NCBI GenBank assembly: GCA_024641095.1
Contig: JAHEDR010000002.1
Span: forward strand, 368,190 to 432,189
Source: Rhodoluna sp.
Lineage (GTDB): Bacteria; Actinomycetota; Actinomycetes; Actinomycetales; Microbacteriaceae
Reading direction: 5' to 3'
Length of the DNA: 64,000 nucleotides
Shown here: piece by piece, positions 54,207 through 63,808 of the stretch
How the letters are laid out: each line of letters starts with the position of its first letter
Numbering within the stretch: the stretch's first letter is position 1
The notes under the pieces: generated by a model
Databases searched by the model: none
The model's input: only the letters and a program-made list of their open reading frames with translations
Told to the model about the DNA's origin: nothing
Made by a program: the position numbers and the translations under genes

Positions 54207-56725
54207 TGCGCGTTCCATTGTCATGGCTTGCCGAATACGTTGATGTACCTGGTGATGCAACTCCAGATTCAGTTATGGCCGAACTTGTAAAAGTTGGTCT
54301 GGAAGAAGAAGGCTCGCACGGCTTCGATGTAACTGGCCCAGTAGTCGTTGGTGAAGTACTGGAATTTTCTGAGGAACCACAAACCAACGGTAAAACCATT
54401 CGTTGGTGTCAGGTTCGCGTAGCGGCAGCTGGTCAAAAAGCTGCTGATGGCGGCGATGACGTTCGCGGAATCGTTTGTGGAGCTAGCAACTTTGAAGTTG
54501 GCGACAAAGTTGTTGTTTGCTTGCCAGGTGCGGTCCTGCCAGGGGACTTCAAGATTGCAGCAAGAAGCACTTACGGTCACGTTAGCGATGGCATGATGGC
54601 CTCGGCTCGCGAATTGAACCTAAGTGACGACCACGCGGGCATCATTCGTCTACACGAGCTTGGCCTTGATCCAAAGATCGGCACCGATGCCCTTGAGTTG
54701 CTTCAACTGACCGAGCAGGCTGCCGAAGTAAACGTAACACCAGATCGCGGTTACTGCTTCTCTATTCGCGGTATCGCTCGAGAGTATGCACACGCCACTG
54801 GCGGCGAATTCCGCGACCCAATCGGCAACGCGCACCCAGAATCAACCAGTGGTTTCAATCTAAAAATCGAAGACCAGTCACCAATTCGTGGCCGTCAAGG
54901 CTGTCACCGTTTTGTTTTGCGCTCGGTAAAGAACGTAGATACCAAGCGTCCTACTCCACCTTGGATGGTGGCGCGTTTGAAGCTTGCTGGCATGCGTTCA
55001 ATTTCTTTGATCGTTGACATCACCAACTACGTCATGCTCGAAATGGGCCAGCCACTTCACGCTTACGACGCCGACAAGCTTCAGGGCGGCATCACTGTGC
55101 GTCGCGCAAACGCTGGCGAAACCATCAAGACTCTTGATGGTCAAGAGCGAAAACTAAATGTAGAAGATTTGGTTATTGCCGACGACGCTGGCGCAATTGG
55201 TATTGCCGGTGTCATGGGTGGAGAGCGCACAGAAGTTTCTGATGCAACTGTGAACGTAATGATTGAAGCCGCAAACTTCGATCCAATTTCTATTGCCCGC
55301 TCAGCTCGTCGCCACAAGCTTCCTTCAGAGGCTTCAAAGCGTTACGAACGCGGAGTTGATAATAATGTTGCCGAGTACGCAGCTGCTCGAGTTGTGCAGC
55401 TTCTTGAAGTTCAAGCACTTGGTACCTCCGAGTCGTTCGGTGCTGACTTCCGCGAGCACATTGAGCAAACACCAATCTGGTTGCCTGTTAATTTTGCAAC
55501 TGAGTTGGTGGGCGTTGAGTACTCTGCCGAGGAAACCGTTTCAATTCTTAACCAAATCGGTTGCGTAGTGGCCACCGTTGACGGTGGATACGAAGTTATT
55601 GCTCCAAGCTGGCGCCCAGACCTAACCCACAAGACTGATCTGGTTGAAGAAATTGCTCGAATCGGTGGATACGAACGAATTCCTTCACGTTTGCCGGTTG
55701 CACCGCCTGGGCGAGGATTAAACGCAAAGCAAAAGAATCGTCGTGCCGTGGTTAATACACTTGCTGGTTCGGGTCACGTTGAAGTTTTGACCTACCCATT
55801 CGTTTCGGCATCGGCGAATCAACTTTTCAGTGCAAACAAAATTGCAACTGTGAAATTGGCAAATCCTTTGCAGGGTGACGCAGATGAAATGCGTGTCTCG
55901 ATTTTGCCTGGTTTGATCGACGCCGCTAAGCGAAACCTCTCACGTGGTCTAACCGATCTCGCAATCTTCGAAGAGGGCTCAGTGTTCTTGCCTGCAGCAA
56001 AGGTTGGTGCTAATGCCGAGCTGCCAGTTGGAAACCAGCGCCCAAGCGAGGCGCAACTAAAGGAATTGAACGATACCGTTCCGGCTCAGCCGCACCACGT
56101 TGCAGGAATTTTCACCGGAAATAGAACAGCTCAACAGGTTGGCGTTAAGTCAGTTGAATCGGGCTACGCGGATGCAATTCACGCAGTTCGCGTTTTGGCA
56201 AAATCGGTTGGTGTACCTGTTGAACTTCGTCAGGCTCAGCCAACCGGCTTCCACCCGGGTCGCACTGCTGAAATTGTCGTGACCATCCAAGGTAAAGAAG
56301 TTGTTATCGGTGTTGCCGGCGAATTAGATCCAACCGTGGCGGCAAACCACGATCTTCCACGTCGAGTTGGTGCCTTCGAAATTAATCTTGAACAGCTCTT
56401 CGAGGCGGCACCAAAAGTTATTCAGGCTGGTGTTCTACTAACCATGCCGGCGGCAACCCAAGACCTTTCACTCGTTGTTGCTAACGAAGTTCCAGCCGGT
56501 GAATTGCTTTCTGTAATTCGCGAAGGTGCCGGAGACCTGCTTGAGCGAGTTGTACTTGTCGACGACTACCGCGGTGCAAATGTTGCAGAGGGTCACAAGT
56601 CATTGACCTTTGCTTTGCGATTCCGTGCAGCAGATAGAACTTTGACTCAAGTTGAAGCCTCTGAAGCCAGAGACAAAGCAGTAGAACTAGCTCATCTAAG
56701 ATTCGGTGCAACACTCAGGGCCTAA
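54206..56725 (+). CDS. pheT: Phenylalanyl-tRNA synthetase beta subunit
   Basis: An 839-residue partner of PheS. It has the N-terminal tRNA-binding OB domain (about 40-165), the B3/B4 domain with the editing site (about 215-395, including PIRGRQGCHRFVLRSVKN in parts), a B5 domain, and the catalytic-like domain (about 490-700). The C-terminal anticodon-binding ferredoxin-like domain (about 745-839, MPAATQDLSLVVANEVPAGELL in parts) closes it. It starts inside the pheS stop codon. Its end overlaps a strong hairpin leading to argC. Confidence 0.96.
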   Translation: MRVPLSWLAEYVDVPGDATPDSVMAELVKVGLEEEGSHGFDVTGPVVVGEVLEFSEEPQTNGKTIRWCQVRVAAAGQKAADGGDDVRGIVCGASNFEVGDKVVVCLPGAVLPGDFKIAARSTYGHVSDGMMASARELNLSDDHAGIIRLHELGLDPKIGTDALELLQLTEQAAEVNVTPDRGYCFSIRGIAREYAHATGGEFRDPIGNAHPESTSGFNLKIEDQSPIRGRQGCHRFVLRSVKNVDTKRPTPPWMVARLKLAGMRSISLIVDITNYVMLEMGQPLHAYDADKLQGGITVRRANAGETIKTLDGQERKLNVEDLVIADDAGAIGIAGVMGGERTEVSDATVNVMIEAANFDPISIARSARRHKLPSEASKRYERGVDNNVAEYAAARVVQLLEVQALGTSESFGADFREHIEQTPIWLPVNFATELVGVEYSAEETVSILNQIGCVVATVDGGYEVIAPSWRPDLTHKTDLVEEIARIGGYERIPSRLPVAPPGRGLNAKQKNRRAVVNTLAGSGHVEVLTYPFVSASANQLFSANKIATVKLANPLQGDADEMRVSILPGLIDAAKRNLSRGLTDLAIFEEGSVFLPAAKVGANAELPVGNQRPSEAQLKELNDTVPAQPHHVAGIFTGNRTAQQVGVKSVESGYADAIHAVRVLAKSVGVPVELRQAQPTGFHPGRTAEIVVTIQGKEVVIGVAGELDPTVAANHDLPRRVGAFEINLEQLFEAAPKVIQAGVLLTMPAATQDLSLVVANEVPAGELLSVIREGAGDLLERVVLVDDYRGANVAEGHKSLTFALRFRAADRTLTQVEASEARDKAVELAHLRFGATLRA

Positions 56726-56734
56726 GCCCCTGAG
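56714..56734 (+). other. Hairpin over the pheT stop
   Basis: CTCAGGG (56714-56720) and CCCTGAG (56728-56734) form a perfect 7-bp stem with a 7-nt loop that contains part of the pheT stop. No T-run follows, so it is a partial terminator or an mRNA-end element before argC. Confidence 0.55.
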
Positions 56735-56753
56735 TCCAACAGATAGGAACGCA

Positions 56754-57809
56754 ATGACATTTTCAGTTGCCGTAGCCGGCGCAAGCGGCAACGTCGGTGG
56801 AGAACTTTTGCGTCTGATTGCCGAGCATCCAAAGTTGGAGCTAAAGACCGTCACTGCAAGCAGCATGGTTGGCGAAAAGGTTTCGTCTTTGCACCCACAC
56901 GTCTCAAAATATGCGGACGTTATCTTTAAAGAAAACACCGCCGAAGTCTTGGCCGGTCACGACATAGTTTTCTTGGCCCTACCTCACTCAAAATCAGCAG
57001 AGGTTGCAGCGTGGCTAGATGATGATTCTTTGGTGCTTGATTGTGGTGCCGATTTCCGCCTTGAGTCTGAAGCGGACTGGCAGAAATTTTACGGTGGCAA
57101 GCACGCGGGCACTTGGACCTACGGAATGCCAGAGTTGCTGATTGGCGGCGACAAGAAACAACGTGAGCTTCTAAAGGGCACAAAGCGAATTGCGGTGCCA
57201 GGTTGTAATGTGACCGCCATCACAATTGGTCTTGCTCCTGCCTTGGCTGCAGGTTTAGTTCAAAATGACGACATTGTTAGCGTGCTTACTGTGGGTACTT
57301 CTGGCGCAGGTCGCGGTGCAACGGAAAAACTTTTTGAAATCGAGCCAACCGGCTCAGCCGATGCTTACCAAGTTGGTGGCATTCATCGCCACACCCCAGA
57401 GATTGAGCAAAATCTTTCAAAGTCTGCTGGCGCAGCGGTGCAGGTTAATTTCACCCCAGTCCTTGCCTCAATTGAGCGAGGAATTCTTGCCGTTAACACC
57501 GCAAAGTTGCAAGACGGAGTCACCATCGAGATGGTTCGCGAAGTTTACGAGCGCGCATACAAGCACGAGGAATTCGTGAATCTTTCTGAGTCAGGAAAGT
57601 TCCCAAGCACCGCGGAAACTATCGGCGATAACTACGCACTCATCGGTTTGGCCATTGATTCACATGTAAACCGTTTGGTTACCGTTTGCGCCATCGACAA
57701 CCTTGTGAAGGGAACCGGCGGCGCCGCAATCCAATCAATGAACATTGCTCTCGGGCTTCCTGAAAACACTGGGCTAACCAACATCAGCCTTGCCAAGAAA
57801 GGCGCCTAA
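56754..57809 (+). CDS. argC: N-acetyl-gamma-glutamyl-phosphate reductase
   Basis: A 351-residue enzyme, third step of arginine synthesis, that reduces N-acetylglutamyl phosphate with NADPH. The nucleotide motif is AGASGNVGGELL (about 8-19). The catalytic cysteine is in RIAVPGCNVTA (about residue 149), and the GTSGAGRGATEKL loop follows. ATG 56754 was chosen because AGGAA lies 6 nt upstream. A 16-codon longer frame from 56706 runs back into pheT. It leads an arginine operon argC-J-B-F-H. Confidence 0.95.
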   Translation: MTFSVAVAGASGNVGGELLRLIAEHPKLELKTVTASSMVGEKVSSLHPHVSKYADVIFKENTAEVLAGHDIVFLALPHSKSAEVAAWLDDDSLVLDCGADFRLESEADWQKFYGGKHAGTWTYGMPELLIGGDKKQRELLKGTKRIAVPGCNVTAITIGLAPALAAGLVQNDDIVSVLTVGTSGAGRGATEKLFEIEPTGSADAYQVGGIHRHTPEIEQNLSKSAGAAVQVNFTPVLASIERGILAVNTAKLQDGVTIEMVREVYERAYKHEEFVNLSESGKFPSTAETIGDNYALIGLAIDSHVNRLVTVCAIDNLVKGTGGAAIQSMNIALGLPENTGLTNISLAKKGA

Positions 57810-57811
57810 TC

Positions 57812-58966
57812 ATGACCGTCACGATCGCTAAGGGTTTTGTTGCTGGTGCTGTGCACGCGGGTTTGAAAAAATCCGGCAACCTTGATCTTGCTTTGGTTGT
57901 GAACCAGGGCCCGCTAAATTCTGCCGCTGTTGTTTTTACGACTAACCGTTGCCAGGCCAATCCAATTATTTGGTCAAAAGAAGTAATTAAGGACGGTCAA
58001 GTTTCTGCAATCATTTTGAATTCAGGTGGCGCAAATTGCTACACCGGTGCACAGGGTTTTCAAACTACCCATGCAACTGCCGAGAAGGTTGCCGAGGAAC
58101 TTGGCCTTAACGCTGGTGACGTTCTAGTTTGCTCAACCGGACTAATCGGCGATCAGCTTGATCGCGAAAAGCTTCTTGCCGGAACAACCGCGGTGGCAAC
58201 CAGCCTGAACTCCACAAATGGTCCAATTGCCGCTCAGGCAATCATGACCACAGACTCCAAGCCAAAGACTGCAGAATTTACCCACGCTGATGGCTGGTCT
58301 ATTGGTGGAATGGCAAAGGGCGCCGGAATGCTTGCACCCGGGTTGGCAACCATGCTCGTTGTAATCACAACCGATGCCGTAATCGACAGCCAGTCACTTG
58401 ACGCAGCTCTCCGTGCCGCAACGCGTGTAACTTTTGATCGCCTAGATTCCGATGGCTGCATGTCAACCAACGATCAGGTGACTGTTATGGCGTCGGGTGC
58501 CAGTGGCCACACTCCAAGCCAGGAGGAATTCACTCTCGCGCTTACTCAGGTTTGTATTTCGCTTGCAATGCAGCTTCAGCAAGATGCAGAAGGCTCTTCA
58601 CACGACATCACCATCACCGTGTCAGGTGCCGCTTCTGAGGCTGATGCCGAAGAGGTTGGTCGTTCGGTAGCTAGAAACAATCTTTTCAAAGCTGCTATTT
58701 ACGGTAACGATCCAAACTGGGGTCGAATCCTTGCGGCAGTAGGTGTGACCAAAGCAAAGTTTGATCCATACAACATTGACGTTGCAATCAATGGTGTGAG
58801 TGTGTCAAGACTTGGTCAGCCAGATCAACCACGTGAACTTGTTGACCTAACTCCACGCGCAGTTGACATTCAAATCAATCTCAATTCGGGCAGCCACTCA
58901 GCAGCAATTTATACAAACGACTTGACTCACGAATACGTCACAGAGAACAGCGAATACTCAAGCTAA
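57812..58966 (+). CDS. argJ: Bifunctional ornithine acetyltransferase / N-acetylglutamate synthase
   Basis: A 384-residue enzyme that moves the acetyl group from N-acetylornithine to glutamate, closing the acetyl cycle. It cuts itself at an Ala-Thr bond, and the site is in GLATMLVVITTDA (about 174-186). Other conserved parts are NSGGANCYTG (about 70-79), MAKGAGMLAPG and YGNDPNWGRILAA near residue 300. It begins 2 nt after the argC stop and overlaps argB by one base. Confidence 0.95.
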   Translation: MTVTIAKGFVAGAVHAGLKKSGNLDLALVVNQGPLNSAAVVFTTNRCQANPIIWSKEVIKDGQVSAIILNSGGANCYTGAQGFQTTHATAEKVAEELGLNAGDVLVCSTGLIGDQLDREKLLAGTTAVATSLNSTNGPIAAQAIMTTDSKPKTAEFTHADGWSIGGMAKGAGMLAPGLATMLVVITTDAVIDSQSLDAALRAATRVTFDRLDSDGCMSTNDQVTVMASGASGHTPSQEEFTLALTQVCISLAMQLQQDAEGSSHDITITVSGAASEADAEEVGRSVARNNLFKAAIYGNDPNWGRILAAVGVTKAKFDPYNIDVAINGVSVSRLGQPDQPRELVDLTPRAVDIQINLNSGSHSAAIYTNDLTHEYVTENSEYSS

Positions 58967-59856
58967 TGATTCCTTCAGAACAGCAAGACCAAACGATCGC
59001 GGCAATTAAAGCCGAGACGTTGATTGAGTCGCTGCCTTGGCTGCAAAAATTCCACGGCAAAGTTGTGGTGGTGAAATTTGGCGGCAACGCAATGGTCGAT
59101 GCCGAGTTACAAAAAGCTTTCGCTCAAGACATGGCTTACTTGCGTTGGGTGGGAATTCGCCCGGTAGTTGTGCACGGCGGTGGTCCACAAATTTCTGCTC
59201 GCCTTGCTGAGCTTGGCATTGAAAGTGAATTCCGTGGCGGCTTCAGAGTTACTACAGATGAAACTATTTCTGTTGTGCGCGATGTATTGCGCGAGCAAAT
59301 TTCTGCTCAGCTTGCAGAAATGATTCAGGATTCCGGCGCTGATACTGCAATCATGTCTGGCGAAGATGCAAATCTTTTCCGTGCAGAAAAAACAGTTCTT
59401 GAGACAGATGAAGGGCCGGTCGATATCGGTTTGGTTGGCGAAGTAACTCAGGTCAACCCGCGCATCGTGCTTGAAGCCTTAGAGGCCGGACGAATTCCGG
59501 TTGTCTCAACCGTTGCACCAACTACCGGCGGTGAGTTGCTAAATGTGAATGCAGATCTTGCTGCTGCTGCCTTGGCTGTTGCCTTGGGTGCCGAGAAGCT
59601 TATGGTGCTTACCGATGTTCCGGGGCTGTACAGCGATTGGCCAAATCGCGATTCTTTGGTTTCTGAAATCACCGCTGCAGAGCTTGAGTCACTAATTCCA
59701 TCTCTGGAATCGGGAATGATTCCTAAAATGCAATCTTGCTTAAAAGCGGTTCAGGGTGGAGTGCCAACGGCGCACGTAATTGATGGCCGCACCCCGCACA
59801 GTATCTTGCTTGAAATTTTTACGGTGACCGGTGTCGGTACCATCGTGCTTCCATAA
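58966..59856 (+). CDS. argB: Acetylglutamate kinase
   Basis: A 296-residue amino-acid kinase, second step of arginine synthesis. Conserved parts are VVVKFGGNAM (about 31-40), VVHGGGPQISARL (about 65-77), the DVPGLYSDW stretch, and GGMIPK-like SGMIPKMQSC (about 246-255). Feedback inhibition by arginine is usual for enzymes in acetyl-cycling pathways such as this. It starts inside the argJ stop codon and is followed after 28 nt by argF, with no argD between them. Confidence 0.95.
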   Translation: MIPSEQQDQTIAAIKAETLIESLPWLQKFHGKVVVVKFGGNAMVDAELQKAFAQDMAYLRWVGIRPVVVHGGGPQISARLAELGIESEFRGGFRVTTDETISVVRDVLREQISAQLAEMIQDSGADTAIMSGEDANLFRAEKTVLETDEGPVDIGLVGEVTQVNPRIVLEALEAGRIPVVSTVAPTTGGELLNVNADLAAAALAVALGAEKLMVLTDVPGLYSDWPNRDSLVSEITAAELESLIPSLESGMIPKMQSCLKAVQGGVPTAHVIDGRTPHSILLEIFTVTGVGTIVLP

Positions 59857-59884
59857 CTTCAAAAAATAAAGAAACGGATAAAAA

Positions 59885-60808
59885 ATGGTTCGCCACTTTC
59901 TGAAAGACGATGACATCACTCCAGCTGAGCAAGCTGAGATTCTTCGTCGCGCGATTGCACTCAAGCAGTCTCCTTACTCAGAGCGTCCGTTCGCCGGCCC
60001 AAAAACCGTTGCGCTTATTTTCGACAAGACTTCAACTCGCACCCGAGTTTCATTTGCCGTTGGAGTTGCAGACCTAGGTGGTTCACCACTAATCATCGAC
60101 AGCCAGTCAAGTCAGATGGGCGGCAAAGAATCCGTTGCCGACACGGCACGTGTGCTTGGTCGTCAGGTTGCGCAAATTGTTTGGCGCACATACGCCCAGC
60201 AGGGGCTCGAAGAAATGGCTGAGCATGCAAACGTTCCGGTCATCAATTCACTTAGCGACGACTACCACCCGTGCCAGATTCTTGCCGACCTAATGACAAT
60301 CCAGGAGCACAAGGGTTCACTGGCTGGACTTAAGTTGGCTTACGTTGGCGATGCCAGCAACAACATGGCAAACAGTTACCTAATCGGTGGAGCAACAGCG
60401 GGTATGCACGTTGCGGTTGCTGGCCCGGCTAACTACTTGCCTGATTCACACGTGGTCGCTCGCGCAGAACTTATTGCCCAAAAAACTGGCGGTTCAATTT
60501 CTGTTCACGGTGAACCAGTTGCGGCAATTCAAGATGCCGATGTTGTAATAACCGATACCTGGATCTCGATGGGGCAGGAGAGCGAGAAGGAACAGCGTCT
60601 TCGCGATTTTGCCGGCTACACAATTGACGATGAACTTTTTGGCAAGGCAAAGTCAGATGCAATCTTCATGCACTGCCTTCCTGCGTATCGCGGCTACGAA
60701 GTTGCAGCCGAAGTAATCGATGGCCCACGCTCAGTTATCTGGGACGAGGCCGAAAATCGCTTGCACGCACAAAAGGCCCTGATGTCTTGGCTTGCCGAGC
60801 AGGCTTAA
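59885..60808 (+). CDS. argF: Ornithine carbamoyltransferase
   Basis: A 307-residue enzyme that makes citrulline from ornithine and carbamoyl phosphate. The carbamoyl-phosphate loop is STRTRVSFAVG (about 40-50). Further motifs are HPCQILADL (about 123-131), VTDTWISMGQE (about 219-229) and the ornithine-side HCLPAYRG (about 259-266). It is preceded by argB and followed by argH, with no argR or argG between. Confidence 0.95.
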   Translation: MVRHFLKDDDITPAEQAEILRRAIALKQSPYSERPFAGPKTVALIFDKTSTRTRVSFAVGVADLGGSPLIIDSQSSQMGGKESVADTARVLGRQVAQIVWRTYAQQGLEEMAEHANVPVINSLSDDYHPCQILADLMTIQEHKGSLAGLKLAYVGDASNNMANSYLIGGATAGMHVAVAGPANYLPDSHVVARAELIAQKTGGSISVHGEPVAAIQDADVVITDTWISMGQESEKEQRLRDFAGYTIDDELFGKAKSDAIFMHCLPAYRGYEVAAEVIDGPRSVIWDEAENRLHAQKALMSWLAEQA

Positions 60809-60838
60809 GCATCTCCCAACCTAAATTTGTGCGCTAAC

Positions 60839-60844
60839 TAGAAT
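60839..60844 (+). promoter_or_regulatory. Leaderless-type -10 element of argH
   Basis: TAGAAT followed by exactly 7 nt and the argH ATG. This would allow argH to be expressed apart from the argC-F operon. Confidence 0.58.
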
Positions 60845-60851
60845 TGACATC

Positions 60852-62264
60852 ATGAACGCAACATCAAACTCCGGCTCAAATGCACTTTGGGGTAGCCGTT
60901 TCGAAGGCGGTCCATCAGATGCATTGGCTGCGCTTAGCCGCTCGGTCCACTTTGACTGGCGCCTAGCTGGCTACGACATTGCCGGAACCCGTGCTCACAT
61001 CAAGGCTCTCCAGTCTGCCGGCTACCTAACCGTTGCCGAGCTAGAAAAGATTGACCGCAGCCTAGTTGAGTTGCTTGATCGCGTTGAAAAGGGCAGCTTC
61101 CAGGCAAAACCAACCGATGAAGATGTTCACTCAGCTCTTGAGCGTGGACTAATCGAGATCGCCGGAGTTGAGCTTGGTGGCAAGGTTCGTGCCGGTCGCA
61201 GCCGCAACGACCAGATCGCCACGCTCATTCGCACCTACCTGTTGGATCAGTCAGCGGTAATCCACGATCAGGTTTTGCAGCTTATTGAGGTTTTGGTCAC
61301 CCGCGCCGAGGAGCACCTTGGCGTTGCAATGCCTGGCCGCACCCACTTCCAGCACGCCCAGCCGGTTGCGCTATCTCACCACTTGCTGGCACACGCCTGG
61401 CCGCTAGTTCGCGATCTAGAGCGCCTGCACGACTGGCGCAAGCGTGCCAACCTGTCTCCTTATGGCGCAGGAGCCCTTGCTGGTAACACCCTGGGTCTAG
61501 ACCCAAACCTGGTTGCCCGCGAGCTTGGTCTAGCCGGCCCAACCCCAAACTCAATTGACGCCACCGCTAGCCGCGACGTGGTTGCCGAATTCGCCTTCAT
61601 CGCAAGCCTGATTGGCATCAACCTTTCTCGTTTCTCAGAAGAAATCATCATCTGGGCCAGCGCCGAGTTCAACTACGTCAAGCTGCACGACGCCTACTCA
61701 ACCGGGTCGTCGATCATGCCGCAAAAGAAGAACCCCGATATCGCCGAGCTTGCTCGCGGTAAGGCTGGCCGCCTAATTGGTGACCTAACCGGGCTGTTGG
61801 CAACCCTAAAGGGTCTGCCATTGGCTTATAACCGCGATCTTCAAGAAGACAAAGAGCCGGTATTTGATGCCGTAGATACCCTCACCGTCTTGCTTCCCGC
61901 CTTTACCGGCATGGTGGCAACCCTGGAATTCAACCGTGACCGCCTTGAGTTGCTGGCTCCAGCAGGTTTCTCACTGGCTACCGATGTGGCCGAATGGTTG
62001 GTCAAGCAGAAGGTTGCCTTCCGCGATGCCCACGAGATTACCGGCAAGTTGGTTTCTTACTGTGAGCAGCACAATCTTGAGCTGCACGAGGTTCCAGATG
62101 CCGAAATGGCCGCGATCTCTCCTGCACTTACCCCAGATGTCCGCGACGTACTTACTGTTGGCGGCTCAATCAAGGCCCGTGCCGGTGCCGGGGGAACGGC
62201 TCTGCCTAGAGTTCTAGAGCAAATTGCCGCCCTTCGCAAAATTGCACCAAAACGTGAGGCCTAA
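60852..62264 (+). CDS. argH: Argininosuccinate lyase
   Basis: A 470-residue enzyme of the fumarase/aspartase family that splits argininosuccinate into arginine and fumarate. It has [19 protein letters not shown] near the N-terminus, [17 protein letters not shown], the catalytic histidine region [11 protein letters not shown] (about 158-168), and the family signature [12 protein letters not shown] (about 284-295). The promoter looks leaderless. argG, the preceding enzyme, is not in this window. It is followed by tyrS after 2 nt. Confidence 0.96.
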   Translation: MNATSNSGSNALWGSRFEGGPSDALAALSRSVHFDWRLAGYDIAGTRAHIKALQSAGYLTVAELEKIDRSLVELLDRVEKGSFQAKPTDEDVHSALERGLIEIAGVELGGKVRAGRSRNDQIATLIRTYLLDQSAVIHDQVLQLIEVLVTRAEEHLGVAMPGRTHFQHAQPVALSHHLLAHAWPLVRDLERLHDWRKRANLSPYGAGALAGNTLGLDPNLVARELGLAGPTPNSIDATASRDVVAEFAFIASLIGINLSRFSEEIIIWASAEFNYVKLHDAYSTGSSIMPQKKNPDIAELARGKAGRLIGDLTGLLATLKGLPLAYNRDLQEDKEPVFDAVDTLTVLLPAFTGMVATLEFNRDRLELLAPAGFSLATDVAEWLVKQKVAFRDAHEITGKLVSYCEQHNLELHEVPDAEMAAISPALTPDVRDVLTVGGSIKARAGAGGTALPRVLEQIAALRKIAPKREA

Positions 62265-62266
62265 AG

Positions 62267-63553
62267 ATGTCGCTAAACAATCAGTCAAACGACGCATCTT
62301 TCAAATATCTACTAGACGAACTGCAGTGGCGTGGCCTAGTTGCGCTGTCAACCGATGAAGATGCCCTGCGCAAGGCGCTAAACGAAACCAAGATCACCTA
62401 CTACATTGGTTTCGACCCAACCGCACCAAGCTTGCACCTCGGCAATCTTGTACAACTTCTTTTCATGCGTCGCCTTCAGTTGGCAGGCCACAACCCGCTG
62501 GCTCTTATCGGTGGTTCAACCGGTCTAGTCGGCGACCCTCGTCCAACTGCGGAGCGCACGCTAAACACCAAAGAGACCGTTGCCGAGTGGGTTGAAAAGC
62601 TTGGCAAGCAAGCTTCCCGCTTCTTGTCTTTCGAGGGCCAAAACGCTGCCCGCTTGGTCAACAACCTAGACTGGACTGCGCCGCTAAGCGCCATCGATTT
62701 CCTTCGCGATATCGGTAAGTACTTCCGAGTTGGAACCATGCTCAGTAAAGACGCGGTTTCGGCACGTCTGAACTCAGAGCACGGCATTAGCTACACCGAG
62801 TTCAGCTACCAGATCCTTCAGGGCTACGACTTTCTAGAGCTTTTCCGCCGCTACGATTGCACCCTGCAAATGGGCGGCAGCGATCAGTGGGGCAACCTAA
62901 CTTCTGGAACAGACCTCATCCGCAAGGCCGAGGGTAAATCTGTACACATTATGGCCACTCCGCTAATTACAAGCAGCGACGGCAAAAAGTTCGGTAAGTC
63001 AGAGGGCAATGCAATCTGGCTAGACGAAGAGCTGACCAGCCCTTACGCCTTCTACCAGTACTGGCTAAATGTCACCGATGAAGACCTAGAGGATCGCCTA
63101 AAGGTCTTCACCTTCCTCACCAAGGCTGAAATTGAGGCAGTAGTTGCCGAGCACCAGGCGGCTCCGCACATGCGTTCTGGTCAAAAGCGTCTGGCTCTGG
63201 AAATCACAACTTTGGTGCACTCAGCCGAAGCTGCCCAGGGTGCAATTGATGCATCGGCTGCGCTGTTTGGCCAGGGTGATCTTGAAGCCCTAGATCCTGC
63301 AACTTTGAAGGCTGCGCTAGGGGAGTTGCCGAACACCACCGCACCAGTTGGCACACCGATAACCCAGCTTCTAATTGACACCGGTTTGGTAGACAGCATT
63401 TCTGCTGGCCGCCGTGCAATTAAAGAAGGTGGCGTTTACGTAAATAATTTGAAGATTGATGACGAAATGGCTGTTTTAACCCAGCTTTTGCACTCAAAAT
63501 TCGCTGTTTTGCGTCGCGGCAAGAAGACCCTAGCGGGCGTATTCACCGCATAA
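62267..63553 (+). CDS. tyrS: Tyrosyl-tRNA synthetase
   Basis: A 428-residue class-I synthetase. The HIGH motif appears as HLGN in PSLHLGNLVQL (about 50-53), the tyrosine pocket is QGYDFLELF, and the KMSKS motif appears as KFGKS in DGKKFGKSEGN (about 242-246). A C-terminal S4-like RNA-binding domain follows (about 365-428, GRRAIKEGGVYVNN). Length fits the TyrRS type. It lies 2 nt after argH and is the last coding gene before the rRNA operon leader. Confidence 0.96.
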   Translation: MSLNNQSNDASFKYLLDELQWRGLVALSTDEDALRKALNETKITYYIGFDPTAPSLHLGNLVQLLFMRRLQLAGHNPLALIGGSTGLVGDPRPTAERTLNTKETVAEWVEKLGKQASRFLSFEGQNAARLVNNLDWTAPLSAIDFLRDIGKYFRVGTMLSKDAVSARLNSEHGISYTEFSYQILQGYDFLELFRRYDCTLQMGGSDQWGNLTSGTDLIRKAEGKSVHIMATPLITSSDGKKFGKSEGNAIWLDEELTSPYAFYQYWLNVTDEDLEDRLKVFTFLTKAEIEAVVAEHQAAPHMRSGQKRLALEITTLVHSAEAAQGAIDASAALFGQGDLEALDPATLKAALGELPNTTAPVGTPITQLLIDTGLVDSISAGRRAIKEGGVYVNNLKIDDEMAVLTQLLHSKFAVLRRGKKTLAGVFTA

Positions 63554-63583
63554 CTAAAGAGTTTTTTCGAAACCTGCAAAAAA

Positions 63584-63607
63584 CTTTAAAGAAATTTAAA
63601 GATTTTT
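63584..63607 (+). terminator. Possible AT-rich terminator after tyrS
   Basis: CTTTAAA (63584-63590) and TTTAAAG (63595-63601) around GAAA, flanked by an A-run and TTTTT. The stem is AT-only, so it is a weak intrinsic terminator. Confidence 0.45.
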
Positions 63608-63628
63608 CGCAAAAAGGCCTATTTCGAT

Positions 63629-63657
63629 TTGACTTCATCGTTATATGAACGTAATGT
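63629..63657 (+). promoter_or_regulatory. Strong promoter of a candidate small RNA
   Basis: TTGACT (63629-63634), exactly 17 nt, then TAATGT (63652-63657). AT-rich sequence upstream could act as an UP element. Transcription would begin near 63664. Confidence 0.65.
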
Positions 63658-63663
63658 AGACAC

Positions 63664-63757
63664 TCGTTGCCCAAAGTTTGGAACCTTCTGCTTAGAAGTC
63701 CGGCTCAAGAGCAGCAAAATCCTAAGATTCAGGCAAAAAAGCCTTGTGGCTTTTTAT
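63664..63757 (+). ncRNA. Candidate small RNA between tyrS and the rRNA operon
   Basis: A segment of about 94 nt bounded by a good promoter and a strong terminator and without a convincing reading frame. It contains the hairpin CTTCT/AGAAG (63685-63698) and the terminator hairpin (63736-63755). It does not look like SRP RNA, tmRNA, 6S or a tRNA. Alternatively this is an upstream rRNA promoter whose transcript meets a terminator unless antitermination acts. Confidence 0.5.
63736..63757 (+). terminator. Terminator of the candidate small RNA
   Basis: AAAAAGCC (63736-63743) pairs perfectly with GGCTTTTT (63748-63755) around TTGT, with a T-run in the 3' arm. Confidence 0.88.
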
Positions 63758-63808
63758 TCCTGTCTCTAAGATTTAAACCTCTTACCACTTATTTTTTGTT
63801 TGTCAGGT

